From Crocodylus rhombifer (lineage: Eukaryota; Chordata; Crocodylia; Crocodylidae): a DNA stretch of 64,000 bases. Below, piece by piece: positions 49,666 through 64,000 of the stretch (positions are counted from its first letter, which is position 1; each line of letters starts with the position of its first letter). The notes under the pieces were generated by a model, which saw only the letters and a list, made by a program, of their open reading frames with translations, made no database searches and was not told the DNA's origin. The position numbers and the translations under genes were made by a program. The DNA is taken from the NCBI GenBank assembly GCA_038503035.1, contig JAVSML010000046.1, positions 124,001 through 188,000 of the forward strand. The letters run 5' to 3'.

Positions 49666-50476
49666 TTGGTAATTTTTTGATTCAGTCTGAGATTCTGAAT
49701 ACATAAAATGTGCATCCCGATCCTGCCAGGGTTTATGCACTTTGTGCTCCATTTTATGCACTGTAATTAGTGCTGTTGCTTGCAGTGGAAGTTCTCCCAA
49801 TATATCCAAGTATAAGACTTGGTGACAGAAGGGAAGGGGTAGGACACACTCATCAGTGGGTTACACAAGCACATGTACAAATCCTTGCAGAGGTCTTGCT
49901 CCTTAGTGGAAATAGCATTACAGACCCAAACACTTTCCATGTGCAGTGGGCGACGTGAGCTCACTGGTGTGTCAGCTCAGGCTCTGGCTGAGCCATCACT
50001 TTAGTGCAGCAGGGGGAAAAAGGGGACAAGCGGGAGCACTGTTCACCCCAGGCTCCTGAGCTATGCAAAAGCAGTGGCTCTGGCCAGAGCCCATGCCAAC
50101 AACTGGTGAGTTCTGGAAACTCAGTGCATGTACAGAGCTCTAGCCGTTGTTCTTTCCTCTACGGCCTTTTGCCCATTTCTGATTTTAAGGTTTGGCCTGC
50201 TTGAAAAAAGGTTGAACTCAACTGACTTGCACAACGCCAGCTCCAAGATTATTAGCTCAGTTACCAGGAGAGTTGTTTCCAAAAAACAAATATTAATTAC
50301 TAATAACATTTAAATTTGCTTCCTGGGCAGCTCCAGCAGAACCTATTAAAGGAGGCAAAGAAACTGAATGTTTTTTTTTCATTATTCACTCTTTAGAACT
50401 GAGGGTAACAGACATTTGTAAAACTCATAGAAAATGCCTCCACTACATTTGTAAACGTTTTTTTCCTATTTGTTAA

Positions 50477-53313
<2,837 letters not shown>

Positions 53314-53722
53314 TAGCGGTGTGTGAAGCGGGCCTTATTTGATTCAGATTCAGCCTGAATCAGGGACAGTGATTCAATTTGTTGATTCGGATCACTGTCC
53401 CTGATTCGATTTGTCTGAATCCGAATCTGAAGATTCAACGCTGATTTGGAGAATCAGCAATTCGGCCATAGATGCAGCTTTAGATGTTTTTTCTACAACC
53501 CTTGAGGTACCAGCGCAGCTTGTAAACAGGAGTGCAGGGGCCTCCACCTGCTTGGCAGCGAACCTGGAAGTGGACCCAGAAGTGGATCCATTAGGAGGGT
53601 TCCAATTCAATTCAGAGAGATTAAAGGGTCCTCTGATTCAATTTGGATTTGGAGATTCAGCCTCTGAGTTGGGCCGAATCTCCACCAAATCAAATCAGGG
53701 ACCAAAACTTTGCACAGCCCGA
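53314..53722 (+). mobile_element. hAT-like element with perfect 8-bp target duplication
   Basis: Flanks ctatttat at 53306-53313 and 53723-53730 are identical. The ends (tagcggtgtgtgaag and ctttgcacagcccga) are inverted counterparts. A 17-bp perfect palindrome arm pair lies at 53357-53373 and 53391-53407. The element belongs to the family at 29031-29837 and 59986-60714 and has lost most of the GC-rich centre. Confidence 0.9.
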
Positions 53723-53730
53723 CTATTTAT

Positions 53731-55807
53731 CTCCCAAATACTGCCACATTGGGAACCGCTGTTAACCTGTGCTGATTATACTGTATTTGGGTTTTTAGGG
53801 TGAATTCTAGATAGTGCAACTTAAATGAGGCACCTTACTATTTCTTCAGCTGACTCCATCCAGAGCTAAAATGGGAAGTTGCTTGCAATACACAGTTTAT
53901 TGTTTTCCCTTTTCTTGTCCAGTCATCAGATTATCCAAAGAAAAGGTCCATAGAGATTCTAGTGTTGAGCTGTGTGTGCCTGAAGAGTCACACTGTCATT
54001 TTATCCTCCTCCTCATCTTAATGTGAGCAAACAATACAGATGAAGAACCTAATTGTCAACCCATGTGAGCCAGTTTTACATTGGTGTAACTCTGCTGATG
54101 TCAGTGAAGTTAGCCCTGACAAAAGAATAAGGCCATAATAAGTACTCTCTGAGTCTACTAATGCATGAGAAATCAATCCGAATTCTCAAAACAATTGATT
54201 ATAGCAATTTAACGCATGACCAAGGGATGCTGATTTTGTGTTTGTGTCCTTAAAGCAGGTGAAGGAGACCTCACCAATTTCTACAGATGTGCATCCAAAA
54301 TCAGGTTATGTACAGCCTTAGATTGGTGCCACAAGCACAGGGAGAGAGAATACAAGAAACCTTCTCTCCTATTTCACACTCAGTTCAGGGGCCAGATGCA
54401 ATCCGAGTCATTCTCCCCATAAAACACAAGGAGGCTGACATCAGCATTAATCTAATTAAAACGAGCCAGGACATTTCTTCCTACCACTACACCAGACCAC
54501 AGGGTTATGTTGTACAAAATGAGGCCCCTGGCATAAGCTTTTTCAAGCATTGTGCTTGAAAAAACTTTTATAAATGTCCTTAATCTGGGGTTTTGGTTTA
54601 TTGGTTCTTCCTGTGTGTGGCTAGTTTGTAGTCCTAACTCTCCAGAAAGAACAGTTTTTCAGGCAAAAAGGATTTGTTATAATTAGGCCTACATGTTAAA
54701 GATGGTATCCAGTGAACCACACATATGCTGCGGTGCTAGGAAGGCTATGCTAGCTCTGGGGAATTAGCAAAGCTAAATTTATCATGTTGGGAAATGATTT
54801 TTTTCCCTTAGACTGTTACTTCTAGATTCTCTTTTTGTAGTGTCAGTCGTAATAATAACCTAGACCCTTTTTGTTGGTTTTATAGGTGTGAATGAACAAT
54901 GCACATTTTGCCTGGTGAGAATGCAGACTGGGACTGGTAATAAATACTTCAGGGAGTGATTTCATTGCTGTAATTGTGTATCATTCCACACTGGTTGCTC
55001 AGTTTCCAGGTGCATTCTTTTGAACTGTTCTTATCCTACCTAAGATAGCTTGCTAGTACATTAATCATTTACCAATATACAGTAACTTGTTTCTAAAACC
55101 CCTGTAGCTTAATGGAACATTTCACTGCAAGGATTAGATTGAGGTTTCAGGCAATGTTGAAGAAAGCTGCTGGCTTATGTGGTGACCTTTGAATCTCATC
55201 TGGGTTAGTGGTTGATATTTTGATTTGGTTACCGTGGTCATATTGTGACAGCTGCTGGTTCATTATAATTCAGCTCCTTTGCTCAGTTTGCCTACCAGGA
55301 ATATTTAGGTTTGTGTTACTTCAAAGTGTTTCTAACTATTCTGAGTTGAATCTAGCACTGTATAAAAGGTGATGCATTAGGAATTCGTTCGATAACTGAC
55401 AACAGACCGTAAGACAGTGTTTTCAAGCAACAACACTTAGTTGTCGAGAGATAAGTTCTCTCTTTCTCTAACTGTTATGATAGATAACAATTCTATTGAT
55501 GTCAGCTCTTGGAGTTCTGATATTATTTTAATATACATACCTGAAAAACGAGGTCAGAAACCAGCCTTTTCCTCTCTACCCATGCAAACAGTATGTGCAG
55601 TTACCCTGGCTTTTTCCCCCCCAAATAATTGTAGTATTTAGTGATACTGATTTTATGTCTATTACTGAAAAATCTACTTATTCACATAAACATGTGCTAG
55701 AGAACTATTACAAACTACTACTACTATGAGGTTTGATTTGAGAATCTTAGATGGACTCAAAATCAGTTTATAAGGGTGGCTTATGTAACTGTTTATGGGT
55801 TGTGGAA
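53731..55807. other. Mostly unique intronic stretch
   Basis: No gene seen. The block near 55.17-55.42 kb looks complex and could be conserved. Confidence 0.45.
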
Positions 55808-56625
55808 AATTCCATATTTACTCCAATCTAAAAAGAGATTTCCCCTGCACCCCTCCTCCCCCCATTTAACATGGGGGAAGTTCCTCATCTTAGAACTGAG
55901 TATGATGGTGGGTGAGCAGGTGGCTGCTCAGACCTGGGCTCCAACCTCTACCCAGGGCTGGGGCTGTAGCCAAAGCTGCTGCCTGCCCCTGCCCTCATGC
56001 TGCTGCCTTTACATCCAGCCACCTGTCCCCTGTAGCCTCTTACTTGCATCTCCCCTGCCATGACACCTCTGCTCTGCAGCCTCCTCCTGTCTTTCACCCC
56101 TCTTACTATTACTCTATGCTGGTAGGATCCATCCATGCTGCAGCCTGGCACTGAGCACAGCCCAAGCCTGGCCTCTTAGCAGCAGTGGACATCCTGCATG
56201 GCTGCTATGGTGGCTGGACTGAGGCCATGTCCCAGGCTAGAAAGGGGACAGAGTCTGCCAGCACAGAGCAAAGGTAAGGGGAGGAGGGGAAAAGGAACAG
56301 AGGCTTGGGGGAGGGAGAATGGGGAACAAATGTAGAGGCAGAAAGGTGGGGGGTGGTGCTGAGGCTGCTGGGGGGAAAGGAGGGGGCACAGGGCAGGCAC
56401 AAGCAAAAGTTAGGCTTCTTGGCTTCCCAACACCACCTGCCCCCTAGTAGCTGCCCCCTCCACCCCAGCAGGGGGGGGGACGGGGATGAATTAAAGATGA
56501 CCCTCCCATAATTGGAATCTATACATGGGAAATTTTAACAAAATTATATTTTTCCATGTATAGAATATAATTGTGGGGGGTCATCTTAAATTCAGGGTCA
56601 TCTTAGATTCAAGCACCCTCCTTTT
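55808..56625 (+). mobile_element. Non-autonomous DNA element, GC-rich interior
   Basis: It begins near tatttactccaatctaaa, followed by catttaacatggggg, and ends with cttaaattcagggtcatc and ttagattcaagc. The ends are imperfect inverted repeats. It matches the element at 20.53-21.45 kb in reverse orientation, including the AT segment with atacatgggaaatttt. The purine/pyrimidine-rich centre yields spurious open frames. Confidence 0.65.
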
Positions 56626-57660
56626 GAAATGTTTTTTATCAGCATGCTTTTGTGAGAGCTGGGCCTTCAAGTCTGGCAGAGATAGGCAGGACCACTTCTA
56701 AACTGAACATGGTGCATTTAGTTTTTCTCTCTATTCTAAAGGAGAGCTAAAAATTCTTATGTCTTGCCATGCTTTCCCCTTAATTTTTAACTTAGCATAT
56801 GGCATATTTCTATCAGAGAAATTAACTGAAGACTTCAATGATGATGAATAACTTAAACTGGATACATTTTTCTGTGTGAGATTGTCTAATATTGTATGTT
56901 CTTCATTAAAACTAACACTGAAAAATAGCATTTTCTATTAGAACACGGCTTTAGGTAAGACTCCTGAGTCCCTTTTTCAGCTTGGGAACTAGCCTGCTGT
57001 GTACTCTTCACTTAGGTACTTATTCTCTTTCTGTGTCAGATTAATATGTGTGTTTCCATCAATAAAATAAGTAATATAATAATTTTCTATTTGATTAACA
57101 GTGTTTGAAAGGTTTAACACATTTCTGTCTTTAAAAGATTTTGTATTTGTGGGATATTCCATTAAAGTATAACGTTTATTATCAGTTCTTATGCTATGCA
57201 ATTACCTTTGAACAGTCTTTATTGTGCTGTGATTTTTAAAATTCTGTACTTTATTGACCATGTTACTGTTGCTTATAGGTAGGACTGGTATTTCTACCTA
57301 TAGTTAAGGTTGTCCAACTTTTTCCATTATAAACCCTGATTTTATTTGCAGATTAAAGCTAAAACTATTTAGGATAAATAGTGCTTTGTAGAAACTTTTA
57401 AAAATGATTGGACCACTTCCTAGAACATTATAATGTCAATGAAATCTATAATGTTATTGAGGGGGACATTACCTTGGTGTGCTCATTAAGAAGCTCTAAC
57501 ACAACTTTGCATCAGTGAACCACATTACATTTTTCTGTGAGGTTATCTTGACATCAGGAGATACATTTTTCCATGTCTAGGGAAAATAACTGATAGCTGA
57601 GAAAATGACAAATCTCTACAAAATTTCAGTTCAGACCTGCTCAATTGAATCTTGTTTGGT
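56626..57660. other. Unique AT-rich intronic stretch
   Basis: No gene or bounded transposon recognised. Confidence 0.5.
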
Positions 57661-57668
57661 AGTTACAA

Positions 57669-58629
57669 CTAGGGGTACACTGATAAAGATTTTTTGGGCC
57701 AATACTGATGGCAAATTATTGACCATGCATATCGGCTGATATCGATCTGATTGCTGATATAAAGCCCGTCAGCTTAGAGAGCAGCATCCAGCTGGTACAT
57801 TTGTGAGGGTGAAGGGGCATGGGGGATGCAGACGGAGGTGCCCCCAGTGAGGGAGGGAGCAGAGCTGGGGCTGGGGCAGGTGCTGCACAGACCGGGTGGG
57901 ATGTGTTATGGAGCCATGGCTCATCCAGGGGGTGGGGGGTGGCTCCTCCTGCTGTGCACACCCCTGTGGAAGGCATGGGAGGCATGTGCCCCTGGATCTG
58001 TGCACAGGGCGAGAGTGGGCTGCCCACTGTGGGCTGGAGCCCAAGGGTGTACTGGGCCTTTTCTGTTGGCTGTGCTCAGGGAGGGTGGGTGGCAGTGGTG
58101 CTGGGAGGTAAGGGTTATGAAGGAAGCTACAACCATCCCTTCCAGTGCCACTGCCTCCTGCCCCACTCAGCCCAAGCACAGCCACTGGGGAGAAGCTGGA
58201 GCCCCAAGTATGCAGCGGCAGGAGCTGCACCCACCTCCCCCCATCCCTGCCCCCCTGTGTCTCCCAGATAAGCTGTGGCTCCATCTCACCCTCTGTCCTG
58301 CCCTGTCTATTCATTGCCTGCTGCTGCTCCAGCCCCAGCCCCAGCCCCAGCCCCACTCCCTCCTTCACCACAGAGGCCTTGATCTGCACCCCCCCCCACA
58401 CCTCTTCCTTCCTCCATGCCCCTTCTCCCAAACAAATACCAGCCTGACACTGCTCTCCAAGCTGCCAGGCTGCACTCCTGGCCATGTGCATGCTGCAGTT
58501 GCATGCATGCACGCAGCACTTATTGGTGACATTATTTGCCACATCAGCCAAAAAAGCCAATTGCAATAATGACAATTTTCCATTTATTGATGCTGCTATG
58601 ATATGAACCAATGTATCAGTGTACCCGAG
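57669..58629 (+). mobile_element. hAT-like element with GC-rich interior
   Basis: The left end ctaggggtacactgat is mirrored by atcagtgtacccgag. The flanks agttacaact (57661-57670) and agtcacaact (58628-58637) share 9 of 10 bases, so the 8-bp duplication lies within them and the exact edge is ambiguous by about 2 bp. The interior has CCAGCC-type repeats near 58.33 kb. It resembles 42371-43526 in the same orientation. A 280-codon minus-strand open frame here has no recognisable domain and is not a gene. Confidence 0.8.
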
Positions 58630-58637
58630 TCACAACT

Positions 58638-59430
58638 AAGACATATCTGGTCAGGTATAGTACTGAAGCTTATGTTCAGGAACTTGAGTCCAGAGAAAGA
58701 AATCAGGATCATAGAAATGGTCTGGAACCAGAAATCAAACCACAGTCCAGATGTTGAAGGAATGGTCATGAACAAGCTGGAATCAGAGAGGTGGAATGAT
58801 GTGCACTGAAATATAGTCTCCCATGTGGATCTGTGCTCCTTGCTTGTTGTCTGTGACATATGTTTCTATAGTTGCCATCCCCGTTATGGTAACATTCACC
58901 ACCACCTTGTGCTTGTGTGTACTGTCTGCTGCTGAATACCAAAATTTTCTTGTAAAAGTGGTAGACAATGGTCTGGGGGCCAGTAGAGTCAAGGTCTTGG
59001 AATGTATCCCTAGTTGCTACATTATAAAATGGGTTCACTTTAAGCAAATTTGAGTTGTATGCCATCTTCCAGGAACGCATGTACAGCATAAAGTGAGGGA
59101 AACCTAGATATCACATTAGCATGACAGAGCCTGGCACCGAACCCGGGAGTTCTGAGTTTCTGTATTCTGTTGTTGTCTGCAAATACCCCTCAAATTCGTT
59201 GAGAAAGCGTGTACCATGTCCCTCTAGTATCTGATTTACACAAAAGAGAACGTCATGCTACTGCTACCAGTAACTCCAGTAGTTCAAATGGGAGAAGCAT
59301 GTCTTATGAGTTCTAAGGTCTGAAGCCTGTTAATGACTGAATTTGGCAGTGCAGTTTCTTCTCATTTAAAAAATACTTCCAAAATAAAAACCTACATTAA
59401 AAAAAAATGGTAACTCAAATCCTTAACAGT
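58638..59430. other. Unique intronic stretch
   Basis: No gene or bounded transposon recognised. Confidence 0.45.
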
Positions 59431-59975
59431 TAGGAACTGCTGGAACTGCGGTTCATAGCTGGAGTACCGCATCCAGTTTTGGGCTCCGCAATTCAAAAAG
59501 GATGTGGAGAAGCTTGAGAGAGTGCAGAGGAGAGACATGCGCATGATCAGAGGTCAGGAAAACAGACCTTATGATGAGAGGCTAGGGCTCTGCAGCCTGG
59601 AAAAGCGCAGGCTGAGGGGTGATCTGGTGGCCACCTATAAATTTATCAGGGGTGCTCATCAGGATCTGTGGGAACGTCTGTTCACCAGAGCGCCCCAAGG
59701 GATGACAAGATTGAACGGTTACAAACTCTGCTGCGACTGATTCAGGCTGGACATAAGAAAGAACTTCTTCACTTTCTGAGCCCCCAAGGTTTGGAATAGA
59801 CTGCCGCCGGAGGTGGTTCAAGCACCCACTTTGAACGCCTTCAAGACACATTTGGACATTTATCTTGCTGGGATCCTATGATCTTTGCTGACTTCCTGCC
59901 CTGGGGCAGGGGGCTGGACTCGATGATCCTCTGGGGTCCCTTCCAGCCGAAATGTCTATGAAATCTCTGAAACTA
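59431..59975 (+). mobile_element. CR1 LINE, 3' end of ORF2 plus 3' tail
   Basis: This is the best-preserved retroelement here. The frame from 59504 reads the C-terminal part of the CR1 reverse-transcriptase ORF (pieces such as LERVQRRDMRMIRG, SLEKRRLRGDLVATYKFIRG and LFTRAPQG). It hits a stop at 59738-59740, but the match continues downstream in another frame (DIRKNFFTF, NRLPPEVVQAP, NAFKTHLDIYL). That implies frameshifting damage. It is 5'-truncated and the tail ends near atgtctatgaaatctctga. The type is sauropsid, consistent with a crocodilian host. Confidence 0.9.
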
Positions 59976-59985
59976 AGGTAGCCGA

Positions 59986-60714
59986 TAGGGGTGTGCAAAA
60001 TGGGCCATACTCGATTTGGATTCAGCCCGAATCAGGGACAGTGATTCAATTTCTTAATTTGGATCACTGTCCCAATTCGATTCAGCCAAATCTGAAGATT
60101 TGATGCTGATTCGGCCATAGACACAGATTTAAATATTTTTTCTACATGCCTCGAGGTACCAGGCATGGCTCGTGAACGCTGCAGTGCTGGGGTGGATTGA
60201 GTGTCCCACAGGAGTGCAGGGAGTCCCCCTGCATGCTTGCCGGCAAACCCAGGAGTGGACCAGAAGTAGCTTGGCAATTGGCTGTGGGAGGACCCTGGGT
60301 GCTCCCCCAGATCCAGGAGACATTAGGCAATGAGCCGAGGGGTGCAGGGTGGGTCATCTGCATGCTCCCCAGTGGACCTGGAAGTGGACCAGAAGTATTT
60401 GGTCCACTTCTGGGTCCACTGCTGAGCACACTGGGGATTCCCGCTCCCCGTACTCCCATGGGACACTCCATCCGCCCCAGCATCTCAGCATTCATGAGCC
60501 ACCTGGTACCTTGAGGTATGTTGAAAAGACATTTAACACTGTGTCTATGTCCAAATCATCTAATCTTTCCGAATCTCTCTGATTTGAAGGGTTCCGATTC
60601 GATTCAGAGAGATTAAAGGGTCTCCTGATTTGATTTAGATTCGGTGATTTGGTCGCCGGGTTGAGCCAAATCTCCACTGAATCAAATCAGCGACAAAAGC
60701 TTTACACAGTCCTA
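59986..60714 (+). mobile_element. hAT-like element abutting a CR1 tail
   Basis: The ends taggggtgtgcaaaa and tttacacagtccta are inverted counterparts. Flanks gtagccga (59978-59985) and gtagccct (60715-60722) match at 6 of 8 positions. It is in the same orientation as the 53.3-kb copy and carries the gggacagtgat palindrome zone and a GC-rich centre. It starts about 10 bp after the CR1 tail at 59431-59975. Confidence 0.85.
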
Positions 60715-60722
60715 GTAGCCCT

Positions 60723-61180
60723 TACAAAATAATTCACCCCTCCCCTATTTATATGCCTTTTATCAGGCCCTTCACCCCTGTCTCGTTTCTGACCCTGGGG
60801 ACCTCCTGGGAAGGTGAGGAATGATTGAGTCAGGGGAGTACAAAAATGTGACAGATGGTCCTCTGGGTAAAGAAGCTGAATGCCAACTTGGAGATCTGGA
60901 TCCCATCCCTTTTCACTGCCAAAAGGTTCTTATATGTGATGCAAGTCATATACACTAGACTCTGCAGGTAGCCACTAAATTGTTTGCTTTGCATATTCTG
61001 GGTGCTCAACATGAGACCCCTGGGATCAGATTTACAGAAGGGCTGAGTACCTGCAACTGCAACTTGAATCAATATGCACTGTGCTTTGAACATATAAACA
61101 TGCTGAGCATCTGAAAAATCAAATCCCAAGTGTCTTAAATTAGGCACCCAAAATTAATGGACACTTGCAACAATTTTTCA
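60723..61180. other. Unique intronic stretch
   Basis: No gene or bounded repeat recognised. Confidence 0.45.
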
Positions 61181-61184
61181 TATT

Positions 61185-61310
61185 TATTTTTGTGGGATTT
61201 AGTTTCCTGACTGTAAAATGGGAATGCTAATGCCACCTGACCATATAGACATGTTGCAAAGATCAGTTCATTTGTATCTGTGAGGCACTCGGCTTCTTGG
61301 ATGAGAGCAC
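61185..61310 (+). repeat. MIR-like SINE fragment
   Basis: The string tttagtttcctgactgtaaa followed by atgggaatgctaatgcca and a later gttgcaaagatcagttcatt resembles the MIR core and tail. It is diverged. Confidence 0.55.
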
Positions 61311-62768
61311 CAAAGAAATTCCTTGGAGGAAATAAATAACATCTGTATTCAGTGCAGACTCTGCATGGTTTGCAATATATAAGCCTACCTCATACATAAG
61401 AAAGAGGATATGAGAAATATTGAATAAATATCCATTTACAGAATAAAGTATGTTTGATACAGATATTCATTCTTGGCTTGAGCTTGAAAGGTGACCAGGA
61501 ACTAGTGGCTAGCAGTGAAGAGACCTAGAACTGTTTTTTTCTGGGCCTAATTGGCCTATTTAATGTGGTCAGGCGGTATTTATCCTATCACCTGTGTACT
61601 TAGAAAGCAATGAATTTCATTCAGGTTCTTTAGTCCAGGTGGGAAGTACAATAAAAGAAACTAGACCAAATATAGTCTCCATTTGGTCCTCTTATATAAT
61701 TTTAATTGTTGAAGATATTTGCCTGAGGGGAAGGTCCTAACTTTCTCATTGCTAGCTTTTACATTTTTTGGAAGCTAGAAAGGTTCATACGAAATTTAAT
61801 ACTAGCTTTGGCTTGATATATTTTTCATTTACTGTGAAAAGGAAACATGCATTTGTTTTAGTGATGTCTGAATTTTTTTGTTTGCATTATTGCTGGAGAG
61901 AAACATGCACTGTACAAGCTCCTTCTGTAATACCCCTGGTTTCTTAGCAAGATTATAATCAACATCTTAAATTTGGCCTGACAGATGTATCCCCCAGTTT
62001 ACAAGGATACATTTGTCTAATTGATATCAAAGTTCTCCTATTGCATTACACAGTGGGCTGAAAATGTTATTCTTGGACAGAAGTTTGAGTTCACAACAAA
62101 TCATAACTGAGACGTGTGGGTTGGGTTTTTTGGGGGATTTTAATGTTTACAAATTCACAGAATGTTTATGAATGCATAGTTTATGACTGATGCATGAAGT
62201 GGATGAATGGAAGGTTCATAAAAAGCCAGAGAAACTCTGACATGCAAAAGTGTACAGACAACTTCACCAGGACAGACACTTCTCTTCTGTGTTGTGAGGA
62301 TAAATGATCAATTAGGGGTAAAAATGAGAGAGGGGGAAAAATATTTAACGTCCCCCAGGGAAGAAAAATAATAATCATATTAAGAGATTAGTTACAAATA
62401 GGATTCTATGGTACAGTGAAATCCATTTAAGTGTATAGATTCTAGACTGAGAAAGGGCTATGCAATTACCCAAACTCAATGTAAAGTATACTTATTAATG
62501 ACAAGAACATTCTGCATGTAGTTTTTTGTACTTTGTTAAGGCTTTTTAAAGCATCTTAAGGCATCTTGTTAAGGCCTCCTTAAAGCATCTACTTTTCAGA
62601 TGCTTTATTTGTCTAACAGCAGCCTTGAGATTGAGGTTGTCAGGACCTTGTCAGTTGGAGGCTGCTTTAGATACCTTGACATTGACAGCTCCTAGTCAAG
62701 TTTCACCGATTATGCAGTTAAGCAGAGTACAATTATGTTACAAAGTAGACAGTGGGACTGAGAGTCCC
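61311..62768. other. Unique AT-rich intronic stretch
   Basis: No gene or bounded repeat. A short direct duplication of taaagcatct/taaggc words lies at 62537-62592. Confidence 0.45.
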
Positions 62769-63359
62769 TGGATGTATCTACACTATGCTTTACTGCAGAG
62801 TAGACTGCAGTAAAGCATCACCATCTACACATGCACTGGTATTAGGGTGCAGTAAATTAATTAACTCTGCTGTAAGATAGTACTGTTAGGGACAGTGCTA
62901 TCTTACGGCAGGGTAATTTACTGTGCTGCAACACACCATGTAGATGCTGACTGTGGTCATACATAGCACCCAATAAGCCTAGCTAGCTGGGGGTCTGCTC
63001 CGCCGCAGCTCAGATATTTGCTGTCCTTGCCGCAGGTCAGGCGCAGCTGGTAAACTTGGACTGGTGGGGTGGTGGAGTGCTCCACGGAAATGGGGAGGGG
63101 TGGATTTGCAGTTGGCTGGGAGTGGGGGGAGGGGGAGGTTGAAGTCGGCCGGGCACTCCGGCCGGTAGTAAGGATGCTGCAAACCCCCACCCCCCTGCTG
63201 CCAGCCAGCTGCAACCCCTCGGTCCTGTGGTACGCTCCACCACCCCACCAGTCTGAGTTCACTAGTTGTGCCTGGTGCATGTGTAGATGCTGCGCCTGGG
63301 ATCAGTTCACCCCAGCTCATACTACTCCAGAGTTTATTGCCTTGCACATGTAGATGCCT
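62769..63359. mobile_element. MITE related to the one at 13.62-14.04 kb
   Basis: The ends tggatgtatctacac and gcacatgtagatgcct are inverted repeats. The left part shares attagggtgcagtaaa and the flanking arrangement with the element at 13621-14036. Internally ctgctgtaagatagtac and tatcttacggcag form a second palindrome. The centre is GC-rich and includes two near-copies of a ccaccccaccag-type segment in inverted order. No target duplication was found. Confidence 0.65.
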
Positions 63360-64000
63360 AGGTACTTAAGTGTGGTTTATGGATTTAGCTGCTATTTAGA
63401 TAACTGATGATTGTTAAAATGTAAGTAATAGGCAAATGTTTGGGACTGCTGCTGTGTTATGCCTTTAGAGCAAGTTATGTACTTACTCAGTCTGCTAATA
63501 CTTTTCTCGTAGAGATAAAACTTAGCTTCCCCTTATTCCAGTGGTTTTTTAAATTATGTTTGTCCTTGTCTGTTCTCTGTTAGGTGTTCATGTGCCCCTT
63601 GTATCTGAGGCTTGAGATTTTTAGCTAACAGTGTTTAAACCAAGCCTAAAGTGGTTGGTGTAAGACCAGATAATATTCAATCCCTGCTCACCATTCTTGG
63701 CTTAAGACAGGTGGTGGTCTACTTTCCTTCTAGCTAGTTATCAGTTGATACATGTATATAGTCTTGTTGTGTAGTTTTCTAATAGCTTTTAGGACAGTTG
63801 TAGGTCTTTGGCATATCCTTTTTATAGGTTTAATGAATTTTATGGAAATGTTCACTTCTTGCTTTACTGCAGACATCAGCTATCATCGTGCCAATATCAA
63901 AGGATGTCTTCTTAATGGACAGGGTATCTATACCCTCAGATGGAGCCTAGTACTCTTGACATTTATGCTGTACCACCCTAAGGTAACCCCAGCTGAAAAA
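63360..64000. other. Unique intronic end of window
   Basis: AT-rich DNA with no recognised gene or repeat. Confidence 0.45.

Noticed and set aside
53411..53803. 130-codon open frame (+)
   Set aside because: It covers most of the 53314-53722 hAT-like element and its flank. The start derives from the gaatctgaa-rich palindromic end, not from a gene.
54050..54125. Resemblance to an ancient amniote repeat (ggtgtaactctgctgatgtc and following)
   Set aside because: The match is short and remembered only loosely, so no family or borders can be supported.
57769..58611. 280-codon open frame on the minus strand
   Set aside because: It lies wholly inside a hAT-like element with readable ends, spans GC-rich repeats (CCAGCC units), and has no recognisable domain or splice context.
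59504..59740. Open frame as a possible host gene
   Set aside because: It is the C-terminal piece of a CR1 LINE reverse-transcriptase ORF, truncated and frame-shifted, so it was recorded as a mobile element.

Overview
This window is nuclear DNA from a vertebrate, almost certainly a sauropsid and most likely a crocodilian. It has two short exons with canonical splice sites set in tens of kilobases of AT-rich non-coding DNA, CR1 LINE ends of sauropsid type, old MIR-like SINEs, and many non-autonomous DNA transposons whose terminal repeats and target duplications are still readable. The species call is an inference from repeat content.

The only gene I can support is TCF4 (E2-2), the class I basic helix-loop-helix E-protein transcription factor, on the + strand. 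Two consecutive internal coding exons are present. One lies at 47039-47100 and corresponds to about residues 49-69 of human TCF4-B. The next lies at 50480-50576 and corresponds to about residues 70-101. Their reading phases fit each other exactly. The rest is intron: at least 47 kb upstream, 3,379 bp between the exons, and at least 13.4 kb downstream. I found neither the preceding exon (start of the activation domain) nor the following exon, and none of the alternative TCF4 first exons could be identified.

Layout. 1-4.9 kb is largely unique AT-rich intron. 4.9-14 kb carries MITEs and hAT-like elements, including a nested pair at 11.7-12.4 kb. 14-20.5 kb is mostly unique, with scattered CR1 and SINE fragments. 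20.5-24.1 kb has a GC-rich element with a 10-N gap, then unusually clean, possibly conserved sequence, then a MITE. 24.1-26.6 kb is unique and includes a candidate conserved block near 24.6-24.9 kb. 26.6-43.5 kb is dense in hAT-like and Harbinger-like elements. 43.5-50 kb is mostly unique, plus the exons, a CR1 end and a MIR. 50.6-53.3 kb is unique with candidate conserved blocks. 53.3-63.4 kb is again repeat-rich.

I see no operon, phage, CRISPR array, RNA gene or novel multi-gene system. Long open frames such as those near 8.8-9.6, 42.8-43.4 and 57.8-58.6 kb lie inside GC-rich or simple-repeat parts of transposable elements and are not genes. The points worth following are the frame-coupled exon pair, several candidate conserved intronic elements, and well-dated transposon insertions with target-site duplications.
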